Source: Arthrobacter sp. (lineage in GTDB: Bacteria > Actinomycetota > Actinomycetes > Actinomycetales > Micrococcaceae). From it: 64,000 nucleotides of DNA. Positions 16,842-24,971 of the stretch are shown here, one piece after another. A program made the position numbers and the translations under genes. The stretch is from positions 62,001-126,000 of the forward strand of contig JAITLQ010000004.1 in the NCBI GenBank assembly GCA_031277795.1. Direction: 5' to 3'. How positions within the stretch are numbered: the stretch's first letter is position 1; the number at the start of each line of letters is the position of its first letter. A model generated the notes under the pieces. It did no database searches, was not told the DNA's origin, and saw only the letters and a program-made list of their open reading frames with translations.

Positions 16842-18382
16842 GCCAGCTCACCGGAATCCGGAAGGATCATCGATCGCGCGTCGGCGCGCGGGAGCTCCTG
16901 GAGGGCGTGCTCGACGTCGGGAGTTTCGTCTCGTGGGATCGTCCCGTGGCGCTGGACAGGCTACCGGCGTCGTATGCCGAGGAGCTGCGGGCCGCCGCCG
17001 CCAAGACGGGTGTTGACGAGGCGGTCGTGACGGGGGAGGGCACCGTGCGGGGCCGCCGCGTTGCGGTGGTCGTGTCCGAATTCGGCTTCCTGGCCGGCTC
17101 GATTGGCTCGGCAACGGCGCGGCGCATCGTGGAGCTTTTTGAGCGGGCGACGGCGGAGGGGCTTCCAGTGCTGGCGAGTCCGGCCAGCGGTGGCACACGC
17201 ATGCAGGAAGGAACGCCGGCGTTTGCCCTCATGATGAGCATCACCGCAGCCGTGCGGCGGCACAAGGAGGCGGGGCTGGCCTATCTCGTCTATCTGCGCC
17301 ACCCCACCACGGGGGGTGTCATGGCGTCGTGGGGTTCGCTCGGGCACGTGACGATCGGGGAACCGGGTGCCCTGCTCGGTTTTCTTGGGCCGCGCGTGTT
17401 CGAGGCACTCAACGGTGCCCGTTTCCCTGAGGGCGTGCAGGTGGCCGAAAACCTCTACGAGCGCGGCCTCATCGATGCCGTGGTCCCGCTGGACGGGCTC
17501 GCCGAGGTGGTGGAGCGGGCCATCGGCCTGCTCTCCCGTGCTGAGGGCATCGCGCCGGCGCGGCCGGACGTTGTCCGCACCATGCCGGCGTCCGTCGCCG
17601 AGGAGAGCGAAGCGCAACGCGAAGAGCGGGTGTGGGCATCGATTGCGACCACGAGGGACCCGCGCAGGCCGTCGGTGCGGCACCTGCTCAAGTACGGCGC
17701 CCGGGACGTTCTTCAACTCTCCGGCACGGCCCAGGGCGAGCGCGATGCCCGCTTGGTCTTGGCCCTGGCCCGGCTTGGCGGTCGGGCCTGCGTGGTGGTG
17801 GGGCAAGACCGGAGCCGGGAGCCTGTGCAGGCCATGGGGCCGGCCCTGCTCAGGGAGGCACGGCGGGGCATGCGGCTCGCGGCCGAGCTGCGGATTCCTT
17901 TGGTAACGGTGATCGACACCGAGGGGGCTTCGCTCTCGCGAGAGGCGGAGGAGGGCGGAATGGCCGGAGCCATCGCTCGCTCGCTCTCTGACCTCGTGGG
18001 CCTGCGCACGCCCGTCGTGTCCGTCCTGCTGGGGCAGGGCACGGGCGGCGGCGCCATCGCGCTGATGCCCGGAGACATCACGATCGCCGCGGAGCATGCG
18101 TGGCTCGCGCCCCTGCCGCCGGAAGGGGCCAGCGCGATCCTCTTCCGCGACGTGGGGCGGGCCAAGGAGCTGGCCGCCGCCCAGCGCGTCGATGCGTGGA
18201 GTTTGCTAGAGGCGGGGGTGGTCCAGGAAGTGGTGTTGGAGGGTGACGGTGCCGCGGCTCGTCCCCGCGAGTTTTCGGAGCGTTTGGCGGGTGCCATCGG
18301 GGCTGCCTTGGACCGCCTGGCCGATGTGCCCACTGACTCCTTGTTGATGGGCAGGGAGCGCAAGCTGGCCCGCATGGGGTGA
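16838..18382 (+). CDS. Carboxyltransferase-family (AccD/PccB-like) acyl-CoA (de)carboxylase subunit
   Basis: A 514-residue crotonase-superfamily protein with the two carboxyltransferase halves of acyl-CoA carboxylase beta subunits. The N half carries SPASGGTRMQEGTPA and a WGSLGHVTIGEPGALLGF segment; the C half carries LLGQGTGGGAIALMPGD. It opens like PccB (ARELLEGVLDVGSF) but has no four-Cys zinc finger. No biotin carboxylase or biotin-carrier gene is present. It may therefore act with a biotin subunit encoded elsewhere, or as a biotin-independent decarboxylase analogous to MdcDE. Its ATG overlaps the CoA transferase stop, so its substrate is probably the CoA thioester made by that enzyme. 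Confidence 0.8.
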   Translation: MSQLTGIRKDHRSRVGARELLEGVLDVGSFVSWDRPVALDRLPASYAEELRAAAAKTGVDEAVVTGEGTVRGRRVAVVVSEFGFLAGSIGSATARRIVELFERATAEGLPVLASPASGGTRMQEGTPAFALMMSITAAVRRHKEAGLAYLVYLRHPTTGGVMASWGSLGHVTIGEPGALLGFLGPRVFEALNGARFPEGVQVAENLYERGLIDAVVPLDGLAEVVERAIGLLSRAEGIAPARPDVVRTMPASVAEESEAQREERVWASIATTRDPRRPSVRHLLKYGARDVLQLSGTAQGERDARLVLALARLGGRACVVVGQDRSREPVQAMGPALLREARRGMRLAAELRIPLVTVIDTEGASLSREAEEGGMAGAIARSLSDLVGLRTPVVSVLLGQGTGGGAIALMPGDITIAAEHAWLAPLPPEGASAILFRDVGRAKELAAAQRVDAWSLLEAGVVQEVVLEGDGAAARPREFSERLAGAIGAALDRLADVPTDSLLMGRERKLARMG

Positions 18383-18469
18383 CGCCGCGCCGTCGAGCAT
18401 CGATACCCTCGGCCGCGGCCCGAAGGAGGTCGCCAGATGCCCGACGCCGGGAGCTCGCCTCATGCACGG

Positions 18470-18510
18470 CGAGCCGCCTCCCAACCCTTGACGGGCTGGG
18501 AGGCGGCTCG
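18470..18510. repeat. 41-bp palindrome, right copy flanking the island
   Basis: This is the same sequence as 11077-11117 with one G-to-A change in the left arm, giving one A-C mismatch in the stem; the loop is again TTGAC. It lies 38 bp from the stop of the minus-strand SDR gene. The flanks also resemble those of the left copy over 83 bp in all. It can terminate both the island and the SDR transcript. Confidence 0.8.
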
Positions 18511-18548
18511 CGTTCGTCACGGGTGCCGTGCGGCACCGAGGCGACGGC

Positions 18549-19292
18549 TCAGTACATCTTGATCGTGCCGCCGTCGGCCATGAGGGTCTGGCCCGTCATG
18601 TACTGCGAGTCGTCCGAGAGCAGGAAGGCGATCACGGGGGCCACGTCCTTCTGCGGGTTGCCGAAGCGACCGAGCGGCACCTTGGCGACGGTCTCGGCGT
18701 ACATCTCCGGGAAGGCTTCCTTCCAGGCCGCGACGCCGGCGGTCAGGGCCATGGGGGAGACCACGTTGACGCGGATGCTCTCCGCAGCCCACTCGTTGGC
18801 GACCACGCGGGAGAGGCCGCGGATGGCCTCCTTGGCCGCGGCGTAGGCGGCCTGCGTCTTCTGGCCCTCGATGCCGGCGCCGGAGCCGAAGTTCACGACG
18901 GCGCCACCCTGCTTGGTGAGCTCGTCGTGGGCGGCCAGCATGAACTGCAGGGTGGCCTTGAAGCCGGTGTTGAAGGAGAGCTCCCAGTCGGCCTGCTCCA
19001 GCGCAACGAAGGGCTTCTGCTTGGAGGCGTGGGCGTTGTTGACGAGCCCATTGAGCCCGCCGAACTCCTTGACCGCGGTGTCCACGGCGCTGCGTGCGGT
19101 CTCCTTGAGCGAGACGTCGCCCTGGATGAAGCGCACCGCGTCGCCCAGCTCGGCCGTGAGGGCTGCGCCGGCCGCGGCGTTGATGTCGACGGCCACGACC
19201 TTGGCGCCGCGCTCCACGAGCTCGTGGGTGATGCCCCCGCCGATGCCGGAGGCGCCGCCGGTGACGATGATGACCTTGTCCTGAAGCTGCAT
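18549..19292 (-). CDS. SDR-family oxidoreductase (3-oxoacyl-ACP reductase-like)
   Basis: A 247-residue classical short-chain dehydrogenase: TGGASGIGGG binds the dinucleotide (residues ~11-20), the NNA motif is in VNNAHA, and the catalytic Tyr-Lys pair is in YAAAKEA. The C-terminal QYMTGQTLMADGG resembles FabG-like enzymes. ATG 19292 starts a standard N-terminus. A 255-bp gap separates it from the divergent DHA2-type MFS exporter. In the order inferred for the chromosome without the island, it would converge on the TetR gene at 10405-11061. Substrate unknown. Confidence 0.88.
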   Translation of the reverse strand: MQLQDKVIIVTGGASGIGGGITHELVERGAKVVAVDINAAAGAALTAELGDAVRFIQGDVSLKETARSAVDTAVKEFGGLNGLVNNAHASKQKPFVALEQADWELSFNTGFKATLQFMLAAHDELTKQGGAVVNFGSGAGIEGQKTQAAYAAAKEAIRGLSRVVANEWAAESIRVNVVSPMALTAGVAAWKEAFPEMYAETVAKVPLGRFGNPQKDVAPVIAFLLSDDSQYMTGQTLMADGGTIKMY

Positions 19293-19547
19293 GCTTTTTC
19301 GCCTGCCTTGATGTTGTTCCGGGCGGCGCTCGCCGGTGGCCTGCGCCGCCATCACCCAGTGTAATGTCCGCGCGACAGTATTTATTCCGTCTTGGCGCGC
19401 GGCGGCGTCGGGCGGGTTTGCCTGCCGTGCTCCACGAGGGTGCGCGCGGCCCGTGTGTCCTGCCTCACGCGAGGGAATCGGGGGTGCCCTCAGGCGGTTG
19501 CGCACCGTAGACTTGAACGGTTCGCCGCGAATGATTGAGGAATCTCT

Positions 19548-21032
19548 ATGAGTAGCACCGCCCCGCCGCCCGCACCCCAGCAGGACAAGCTTCCCGCCGC
19601 CGTGAAGACCGCGCTGACGGTCCTCATCGCCGCCACGTTTGTCGTCATCCTGAACGAGACGATCATGGGCGTTGCCCTGCCCAAGCTCATGGAGGACCTG
19701 CGCATCGACGCTGGCCAGGGCCAGTGGCTCACCACGGGTTTCATGCTCACCATGGCCGTGGTCATCCCGGTCACGGGCCTCATCCTGCAGGTGCTGCGCA
19801 CCCGCACCGTCTTCATCATCGCCATGGGCCTGTTCAGCGCGGGCACGGCGCTCGCCGCGATCGCCCCCGGCTTCCTCGTGCTGCTCCTGGGCCGCGTGGT
19901 CCAGGCCGGCGGCACGGCCATCATGCTGCCGCTGCTGATGACCACGGCCATGACGTTCGTCCCGGCCCACCGCCGCGGGCGCACCATGGGTCTCATTTCC
20001 ATCGTCATCGCCGTGGCGCCGGCGATCGGCCCCACGCTCTCCGGCCTGATCCTGCACGTGCTGCCGTGGCGCTGGCTGTTCATCTTGGTGCTGCCCATCG
20101 CCATCGCGGCGCTCGTCCTGGGCGTCACCGTCCTGAAGAACATCGGCGAGACCCGCCGCGTGCGCGTCGACGTCTTCTCGATCGTGCTCTCCGTGCTCGG
20201 CTTCGGCGGCCTCGTCTACGGGCTCTCCTCGATCGGCGAGGCGGCCAAGGGCGCCGCCGAAATCTCCCCGCTCGTGCCGCTCGGCGTCGGCGTGGTTGCG
20301 CTCGCGCTCTTTGTCTGGCGTCAGACCCAGCTGCAGAAGACGGACAGCGCGCTGCTCGACCTGCGGCCCTTCACGGTGCGCACCTTCACGGTCTCCATCA
20401 TCCTGGTGGTGCTCTCCTCCGCCTCGCTCTTTGGCGTGCTCATCCTGCTGCCGCTCTACGTGCAGAACGTGCTCGGCTGGGACACCCTGGGCGCGGGCCT
20501 CATGCTGTTGCCCGGCGGCATCGTCATGGGCATCTCCTCGGAGATCGTGGGCCGCCTGTACGACCGCTTCGGCCCCCGCCCTCTCGTCATCCCCGGTGCC
20601 TTCGTGGTCTCGGCGGCGCTCTGGGTCATGGCGAGCTTTGGCCTGAGCACCCCGGCATGGCTCATCGTGGCCGCCCACGTGGTGCTCTCGATCGGCCTCG
20701 CGTTCATGTTCACGCCGCTCATGACCAACGCGCTCGGCTCGCTTCCGTCCTCGAGCTACTCCTACGGTTCGGCGATCTTCTCCACGCTGCAACAGGTGGC
20801 CGGCGCGGCGGGCACCGCCCTCTTCGTCACGGTCATGACGCTCGTCTCGGCCAACGCTGCGAAGGCAGGCGAGCCGCTCGTGCGGGCCACGGCGGACGGC
20901 CTGCACCAGGCCTTCGTGGTGGGCGCCGCGCTCTCGCTCGTCTCGGTGGTGCTCTCCTTCCTCATCCGCCAGAGCCCGGCTCAGAAGGAGGCGGAAGGGC
21001 ACGACGGCGTGCCGTTGGGTGCTGCGCACTAG
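19548..21032 (+). CDS. MFS multidrug exporter, DHA2 (EmrB/QacA) type
   Basis: A 494-residue membrane protein with about 14 hydrophobic segments, the DHA2 number. Helix 1 with the acidic residue in ILNETIMGVALPKLMEDL, and the antiporter motif region IAVAPAIGPTLSGLIL, fit drug:H+ antiporters. ATG 19548 is preceded by GAGGAA. A TAGACT hexamer at 19508-19513 may be the -10 box. No dedicated regulator is adjacent. The drug specificity cannot be read from the sequence. Confidence 0.9.
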   Translation: MSSTAPPPAPQQDKLPAAVKTALTVLIAATFVVILNETIMGVALPKLMEDLRIDAGQGQWLTTGFMLTMAVVIPVTGLILQVLRTRTVFIIAMGLFSAGTALAAIAPGFLVLLLGRVVQAGGTAIMLPLLMTTAMTFVPAHRRGRTMGLISIVIAVAPAIGPTLSGLILHVLPWRWLFILVLPIAIAALVLGVTVLKNIGETRRVRVDVFSIVLSVLGFGGLVYGLSSIGEAAKGAAEISPLVPLGVGVVALALFVWRQTQLQKTDSALLDLRPFTVRTFTVSIILVVLSSASLFGVLILLPLYVQNVLGWDTLGAGLMLLPGGIVMGISSEIVGRLYDRFGPRPLVIPGAFVVSAALWVMASFGLSTPAWLIVAAHVVLSIGLAFMFTPLMTNALGSLPSSSYSYGSAIFSTLQQVAGAAGTALFVTVMTLVSANAAKAGEPLVRATADGLHQAFVVGAALSLVSVVLSFLIRQSPAQKEAEGHDGVPLGAAH

Positions 21033-21035
21033 TCA

Positions 21036-21076
21036 CTGAGGGGGTGCGCTTCCGACCCGGAAGCGCACCCCCTCAG
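21036..21076. terminator. Bidirectional hairpin after MFS gene
   Basis: CTGAGGGGGTGCGCTTCCG (21036-21054) and its exact reverse complement (21058-21076) form a 19-bp stem with an ACC loop, 3 bp after the exporter stop and 9 bp before the end of the small minus-strand gene. Confidence 0.75.
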
Positions 21077-21085
21077 CAAGCGACA

Positions 21086-21229
21086 TCACTCCGCGTCGTC
21101 ACCCTCGTGGCGACGCCTGTCCTGCGAGGCGTCCGCCCCGTTGTCCTTCACGCCGTCGCGTTGCTCTTGACGCTGGCGGTCGTGCTCCTCGCGTTCTTGA
21201 CGCAGTTCATCCTGGTTTTCGCGGCCCAT
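21086..21229 (-). CDS. Small highly charged hypothetical protein (47 aa)
   Basis: A 47-codon frame with a strong Shine-Dalgarno (AGGAGA, spacing about 6) before ATG 21229. The product is almost wholly hydrophilic and rich in Glu, Arg, Gln and Asp (it begins MGRENQDELRQEREEHDRQR), and is probably disordered or helical. It has no Cys, signal peptide or membrane segment. I recognise no family; short charged proteins of this kind occur in many actinobacteria. The hairpin just after its stop is shared with the MFS gene. Coding status rests on the ribosome site and on composition. Confidence 0.55.
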   Translation of the reverse strand: MGRENQDELRQEREEHDRQRQEQRDGVKDNGADASQDRRRHEGDDAE

Positions 21230-21419
21230 CGTGATCTCCTGACGTGCAAGGCGGCCGACGGCCGCGGGTGCCAGCACCCTAACCCCGAAGCGCCGGGCCG
21301 CACCGGATTTTCGCCGCATCACAGGCAACTCCGAGGCCGGCCGCCCGGTGTCTCCGGCACGGCGGCCCTTCTGAGGGTGACCACCGCCGGACGCGACGAC
21401 TCCCCCTGACCCTTCGCGC

Positions 21420-21457
21420 ACGCGGGGCCGGGTTCCGAAAGGAACCCGGCCCCGCGT
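21420..21457 (-). terminator. Hairpin terminator of the aldo/keto reductase-hydrolase operon
   Basis: A 17-bp perfect stem, ACGCGGGGCCGGGTTCC (21420-21436) with 21441-21457, closes on a GAAA tetraloop, about 37 bp after the hydrolase stop on the minus strand. The rest of 21230-21493 shows no gene. Confidence 0.65.
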
Positions 21458-21493
21458 CGTCGTACTGCTCAGTCGTCGTACCGGTGCAGCGAA

Positions 21494-22126
21494 CTACAGG
21501 AAGAGATCGTCCTCCACCGGATCCTCGATCTCCTCGTCCTCCGGCCTCGACTCGTCGACCCGTTCGAGCCAGCGCAGCACCAGCTCGTAGAGGGTCTCCG
21601 TGGCGGCCCGCGACTCCTCGTCGCCTGCCTCCATGAAGAGGTGCTCGGCCCCGGGCAGGAGGCGCAGCTTCACGTCACGCCCGCGGGCCACGAGCGCCTC
21701 GGCGGCGGCGAGGTCCCCGTCCTCCACGAAGTCGCGGTCGCCCTCGGAGGCCAGCACGCGCAGGGGAAGCGAGCGGGGCCATGGGGCGCCCACGCCGTCC
21801 TCGTCGAGGCAGGCCCCGGCCAGGATGACCGCCGCCACCGCGTCGTTGCCGACACCCACCCGCATGGCGGGAATCGCCCCGAGGGAGAAGCCCGCCACGA
21901 CGAAGCCGGGGGAGAGGTCGGCGGCGGCTTCCTCGCCGCGCGCGCTGATCGTCTCGAAGCCGACGCTGCGCGCATAGACCACGCCCTCGGCCACGGTGTC
22001 GAAGATCCTGCCGTCCAGCAGATCGGGCACCACCACCTCGTGCCCGGCCGAGCGCCACGCGTTCGCGAGCGCCCTCACCCCCGGCGTGATGCCGCGGACG
22101 TGGTGAAGCAGGAGCAACTGGGCCAT
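21494..22126 (-). CDS. Dienelactone hydrolase-like alpha/beta hydrolase
   Basis: A 210-residue small hydrolase. It opens with LLLLHHVRGITPGVR and has the nucleophile elbow GFSLGA, so the nucleophile is Ser, whereas true dienelactone hydrolases use Cys. The Asp in SEGDRDF and the His in GAEHLFME complete a triad. The last ~20 residues are acidic (PEDEEIEDPVEDD). It lies 31 bp after the aldo/keto reductase on the same strand and is probably co-transcribed with it. Substrate unknown; a general esterase or lactonase role is likely. Confidence 0.8.
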   Translation of the reverse strand: MAQLLLLHHVRGITPGVRALANAWRSAGHEVVVPDLLDGRIFDTVAEGVVYARSVGFETISARGEEAAADLSPGFVVAGFSLGAIPAMRVGVGNDAVAAVILAGACLDEDGVGAPWPRSLPLRVLASEGDRDFVEDGDLAAAEALVARGRDVKLRLLPGAEHLFMEAGDEESRAATETLYELVLRWLERVDESRPEDEEIEDPVEDDLFL

Positions 22127-22157
22127 GCGAACGGCCTTTCGAGGGAGTCAGGAAGTC

Positions 22158-23222
22158 CTAGAGCTCGGACGATACAGCCCACAGATTGATGTCGGTATCC
22201 CCGCCGGTGATGCGGTCGATCGCGGCGAGCTCCTCGACCGAGAATGCGGTGTTCTCGAAGGAGGCGAGGTTCTCGTCCAGCTGCGCCGTGGAGGAGGCGC
22301 CGATCAGCACGGAGCTCACGCCCTGGTGCAGCAGCCACGCGATGGACATCTGCGCGAGCGATTGCCCGCGCCGCGCCGCCACCTCGTTGAGGGCGCGCAC
22401 CTTGGCGAGGTTCTCTTCGGTCACGTGATCCTGCACGGAGGAACGCCCACCCTGGCGCTCGGCGGGCGTCTCGCCCAGGTACTTGTTGGTCAGCAGGCCC
22501 TGCGCCAACGGCGTGAAGGCGATGGAGCCGAGGCCGGAGCGGTCGAGCACCTCGGTGAGCCCGTCCTCGACCCAGCGGTTCAGCAGAGAGTACGCGGGCT
22601 GGTGGATGACCAGCGGCGTGCCGAGCTCGCGGGCCACGGCGACGGCCTCCTCGGTGCGCTCGGGGGAGTAGGAGGAGATGCCGACGTAGAGCGCCTTGCC
22701 CTGGCGCACCAGGGTGTCGAGCGCGCCGATGGTCTCGGCGACCGGCACGTTCTCGTCGTAGCGGTGGCTGTAGAAGAGGTCCACGTAGTCCAGGCCGAGG
22801 CGACCCAGCGAGGCCTCGGCGGAGGAGAGGATGTACTTGCGCGAGCTGCCCACACCGTACGGGCCGGGCCACATGTCCCAGCCGGCCTTGGACGAGACGA
22901 TGAGCTCGTCGCGGTACGGCTTGAAGTCGGTGCGCAGCATGCGCCCGAAGTTCTCCTCGGCCGAGCCGAACGGCGGTCCGTAGTTGTTGGCCAGGTCGAA
23001 GTGCGTGATGCCGCGATCGAAGGCGTGACGCAGGATCTCGCGCTGGGAATCGAAGGTGCGATTGTCGCCAAAGTTCCACCACAGCCCGAGGGACAGCGGG
23101 GGCAGGTACAGGCCGGAGGTGCCCACCTGGCGGTAGGCGGTGCCCTCGTAGCGATCGGCGGCCGCCACATAGGGGCGGTGCGATTCCTCGGTGGGCACGG
23201 GGCGGATCTCGTTCAAGCTCAT
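22158..23222 (-). CDS. yghZ: Aldo/keto reductase, YghZ (L-glyceraldehyde 3-phosphate reductase) type
   Basis: A 354-residue NADPH-dependent reductase very like E. coli YghZ/Gpr across its length, with shared blocks such as THFDLANNYGPP, SAEENFGR, WPGPYG, YVDLFYSHR and LVIHQPAYSLLNRW. The catalytic set Asp, Tyr (NNYG), Lys (SSKAGW) and His (YSHR) is present. It would reduce methylglyoxal-type or phosphorylated aldehydes in the cytoplasm. ATG 23222. It is first in a two-gene unit with the hydrolase and is divergent from the riboswitch-controlled sulfur operon. Confidence 0.88.
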   Translation of the reverse strand: MSLNEIRPVPTEESHRPYVAAADRYEGTAYRQVGTSGLYLPPLSLGLWWNFGDNRTFDSQREILRHAFDRGITHFDLANNYGPPFGSAEENFGRMLRTDFKPYRDELIVSSKAGWDMWPGPYGVGSSRKYILSSAEASLGRLGLDYVDLFYSHRYDENVPVAETIGALDTLVRQGKALYVGISSYSPERTEEAVAVARELGTPLVIHQPAYSLLNRWVEDGLTEVLDRSGLGSIAFTPLAQGLLTNKYLGETPAERQGGRSSVQDHVTEENLAKVRALNEVAARRGQSLAQMSIAWLLHQGVSSVLIGASSTAQLDENLASFENTAFSVEELAAIDRITGGDTDINLWAVSSEL

Positions 23223-23280
23223 GGCACCAGGGTAGACGGGGCCCCGTGGTGCCGCCGGGGCGCCACAGCGCCTCCGGGCG

Positions 23281-23393
23281 CGTGACGCGCCGTGACGTCA
23301 CGAACGCGTGGCGGCCGGTCACATGACGCCCGACGACGCGGCGAGGCTCGGCTTGATTGCCCCGCGTGACGCACGGGGTCGGGGCCGTGACGC
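23281..23393 (+). promoter_or_regulatory. Cluster of TGACG half-sites upstream of SAM riboswitch 1
   Basis: Within 113 bp there are CGTGACGC at 23281, the 12-bp palindrome CGTGACGTCACG (23291-23302), the inverted pair GGTCACATGACG (23317-23328), and CGTGACGC at 23365 and 23386. Similar half-sites recur in front of riboswitch 2. Such clustering suggests a DNA-binding regulator acting before the riboswitch. No core promoter could be fixed in this 381-bp gap (23223-23603). Confidence 0.4.
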
Positions 23394-23430
23394 CCGGGGT
23401 GCGGCGCGCGCCGCGGCTCTGCTTGAGTCG

Positions 23431-23524
23431 GTCCCAGCCATCCAGAGCGACCGAGAGATCTGGCTCGTCGACGTCGCAGCAACCGCCCCATCCGGGGACG
23501 GTGCTCCCGCCAGAACCGATGGGG
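23431..23524 (+). promoter_or_regulatory. SAM-I (S-box) riboswitch 1
   Basis: The segment has the order of SAM-I elements: basal stem CCATC (23438-23442) pairing with GATGG (23518-23522), then GACCGAGAGATCTGGCTC, then the core ending GCAGCAACC, a variable stem, then GGTGCTCCCGCCAG. It matches the second copy at 28672-28769 almost base for base in the conserved core. It lies 80 bp before the ABC binding-protein gene. In actinobacteria such elements switch sulfur genes off when SAM is plentiful. No clear terminator stem follows, so control may be at translation. Confidence 0.8.
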
Positions 23525-23603
23525 CTGACCCGCCGCTTGCGCGCGGCGCCGGCATGCTCGGGGGAGTCGAACCGCCTGTGATGGACGGAAGGACTGCCCC
23601 GTC

Positions 23604-24971
23604 ATGGCCACCCCTGCCATCGCCCACCTGCCCAGCGGCCCCACCCGCCGCGTCGTCACCCTCGCCGGCCTCGGCGGCATCGGCGCGCTCCTGCTCGCCG
23701 CCTGCGGCGCCGGCTCCGGTTCCTCGAGCGACGCGCTGCTTGATGTTGACCCGGCCTCCTTCAAGGGCCAGAAGCTCAGTGCCCTGCTCATCACCTCCCA
23801 CCAGGGGGCCGCCGATTGGCTCAAGGCCGAGTACAAGAAGCTGCGCGGCGTCGACGTGGACCTGACGATTGTTCCTTACGACGAGATCGGCTCCACGCTG
23901 CAGCTCGACCAGCAGTCCGGCGCCAACAAGTTCGATGTGGCGGCCCCCTGGTACGTCTCCCTTGGCGACCTCGCCGACGCCGGAGCCATCAAGGACCTGA
24001 CGTCCTGGATCGACGCCGACCGGGACCAGATCAAGCCGGATGACTTCATCCCGGCGATCTACGACCCGTACTCGCTCATCGACGGCAAGCGCTACGGCCT
24101 GCCCTTCGACGGCGACACGCACGTGCTCTTCTACAACAAGACGATTCTGAAGCGCAACGGCATCACCAAGCCCCCGGCCACGTGGGACGAGTACGTGGAG
24201 ATCTCCGCCAAGATCACCGCGGCGGAGAAGGACCAGGGCGTCTACGGCAACGCCGTCTTCGGGCAGAAGTCTCCGCTCATCCTCGGCGCCTCCTACGCCA
24301 ATCGCCTCGCCGGATTCGGCGGCAGCTTCCTGGACGCCTCGGGCAAGCCGAGCCTGACCTCCGACGCCGCCGTGGCCGCTGCGGAGAACCTCGTGGCCTC
24401 CGTCGCCTCGGCGTTCCCCACCGCGGCCGAGACCGACTTCGGCGTCGGCAACGGCGCCTGGTTCCGCGGCAAGGTCGCCTTCATCGAGAACTGGACCGAC
24501 CTCGGCGTGGGCTCCCAGCTCAACGACGACTCCACCGTCAAGGACCAGTGGGGCGTCATCACGCTGCCGGTCGGCGGCACCAACACCACCCCGCGGGCCT
24601 CCCTCGTGGCCGGTTTCAGCTGGGTCATCGCCGGCGGCACGGAGAAGGAGGCGCTGGCGCGCGACTTCATCCGCTTCGCCACGAGCTCCGAGACGAACGC
24701 GGCCCTCCTGGTCTCCGATCCGCCCACGGGCATCGACCCGAACCGCAAGTCCTCCCTGGAGTCGGCCGCGTACACCAAGCAGTACCCGGAGCTGCAGAAG
24801 GTCAACACGACGACCCTCTCCGGCGCGCTCGCCTGGCCCCAGGTCAAGGGGGCCACTCGCGCGGCCGAGGTGCTCACCGACGAGCTGGCCAAGCTCATCG
24901 CCGGCCAGGGCGGCACCGCCGCCGAGGCGCTCGGGCGCGTGCAGAGCGAATGGGAGAAGATCCTTGGCTAG
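23604..24971 (+). CDS. Extracellular solute-binding lipoprotein, family 1 (CUT1, sugar-type)
   Basis: A 455-residue binding protein with signal peptide and lipobox LAAC (Cys34). The pair TRRVVTL before the hydrophobic core resembles a Tat signal. The mature part has family 1 features, for example YGLPFDGDTHVLFYNK and GLPFDGDT-type segments, then FIENWTD and VAGFSWVIAGGTEKEALARDFIRF. Family 1 proteins normally bind oligosaccharides. Its control by a SAM riboswitch and its neighbours, two sulfur oxygenases, imply a sulfur-containing ligand, possibly a sulfonated or thio-sugar or a sulfone. The next gene overlaps it by 8 bp. Confidence 0.88.
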   Translation: MATPAIAHLPSGPTRRVVTLAGLGGIGALLLAACGAGSGSSSDALLDVDPASFKGQKLSALLITSHQGAADWLKAEYKKLRGVDVDLTIVPYDEIGSTLQLDQQSGANKFDVAAPWYVSLGDLADAGAIKDLTSWIDADRDQIKPDDFIPAIYDPYSLIDGKRYGLPFDGDTHVLFYNKTILKRNGITKPPATWDEYVEISAKITAAEKDQGVYGNAVFGQKSPLILGASYANRLAGFGGSFLDASGKPSLTSDAAVAAAENLVASVASAFPTAAETDFGVGNGAWFRGKVAFIENWTDLGVGSQLNDDSTVKDQWGVITLPVGGTNTTPRASLVAGFSWVIAGGTEKEALARDFIRFATSSETNAALLVSDPPTGIDPNRKSSLESAAYTKQYPELQKVNTTTLSGALAWPQVKGATRAAEVLTDELAKLIAGQGGTAAEALGRVQSEWEKILG

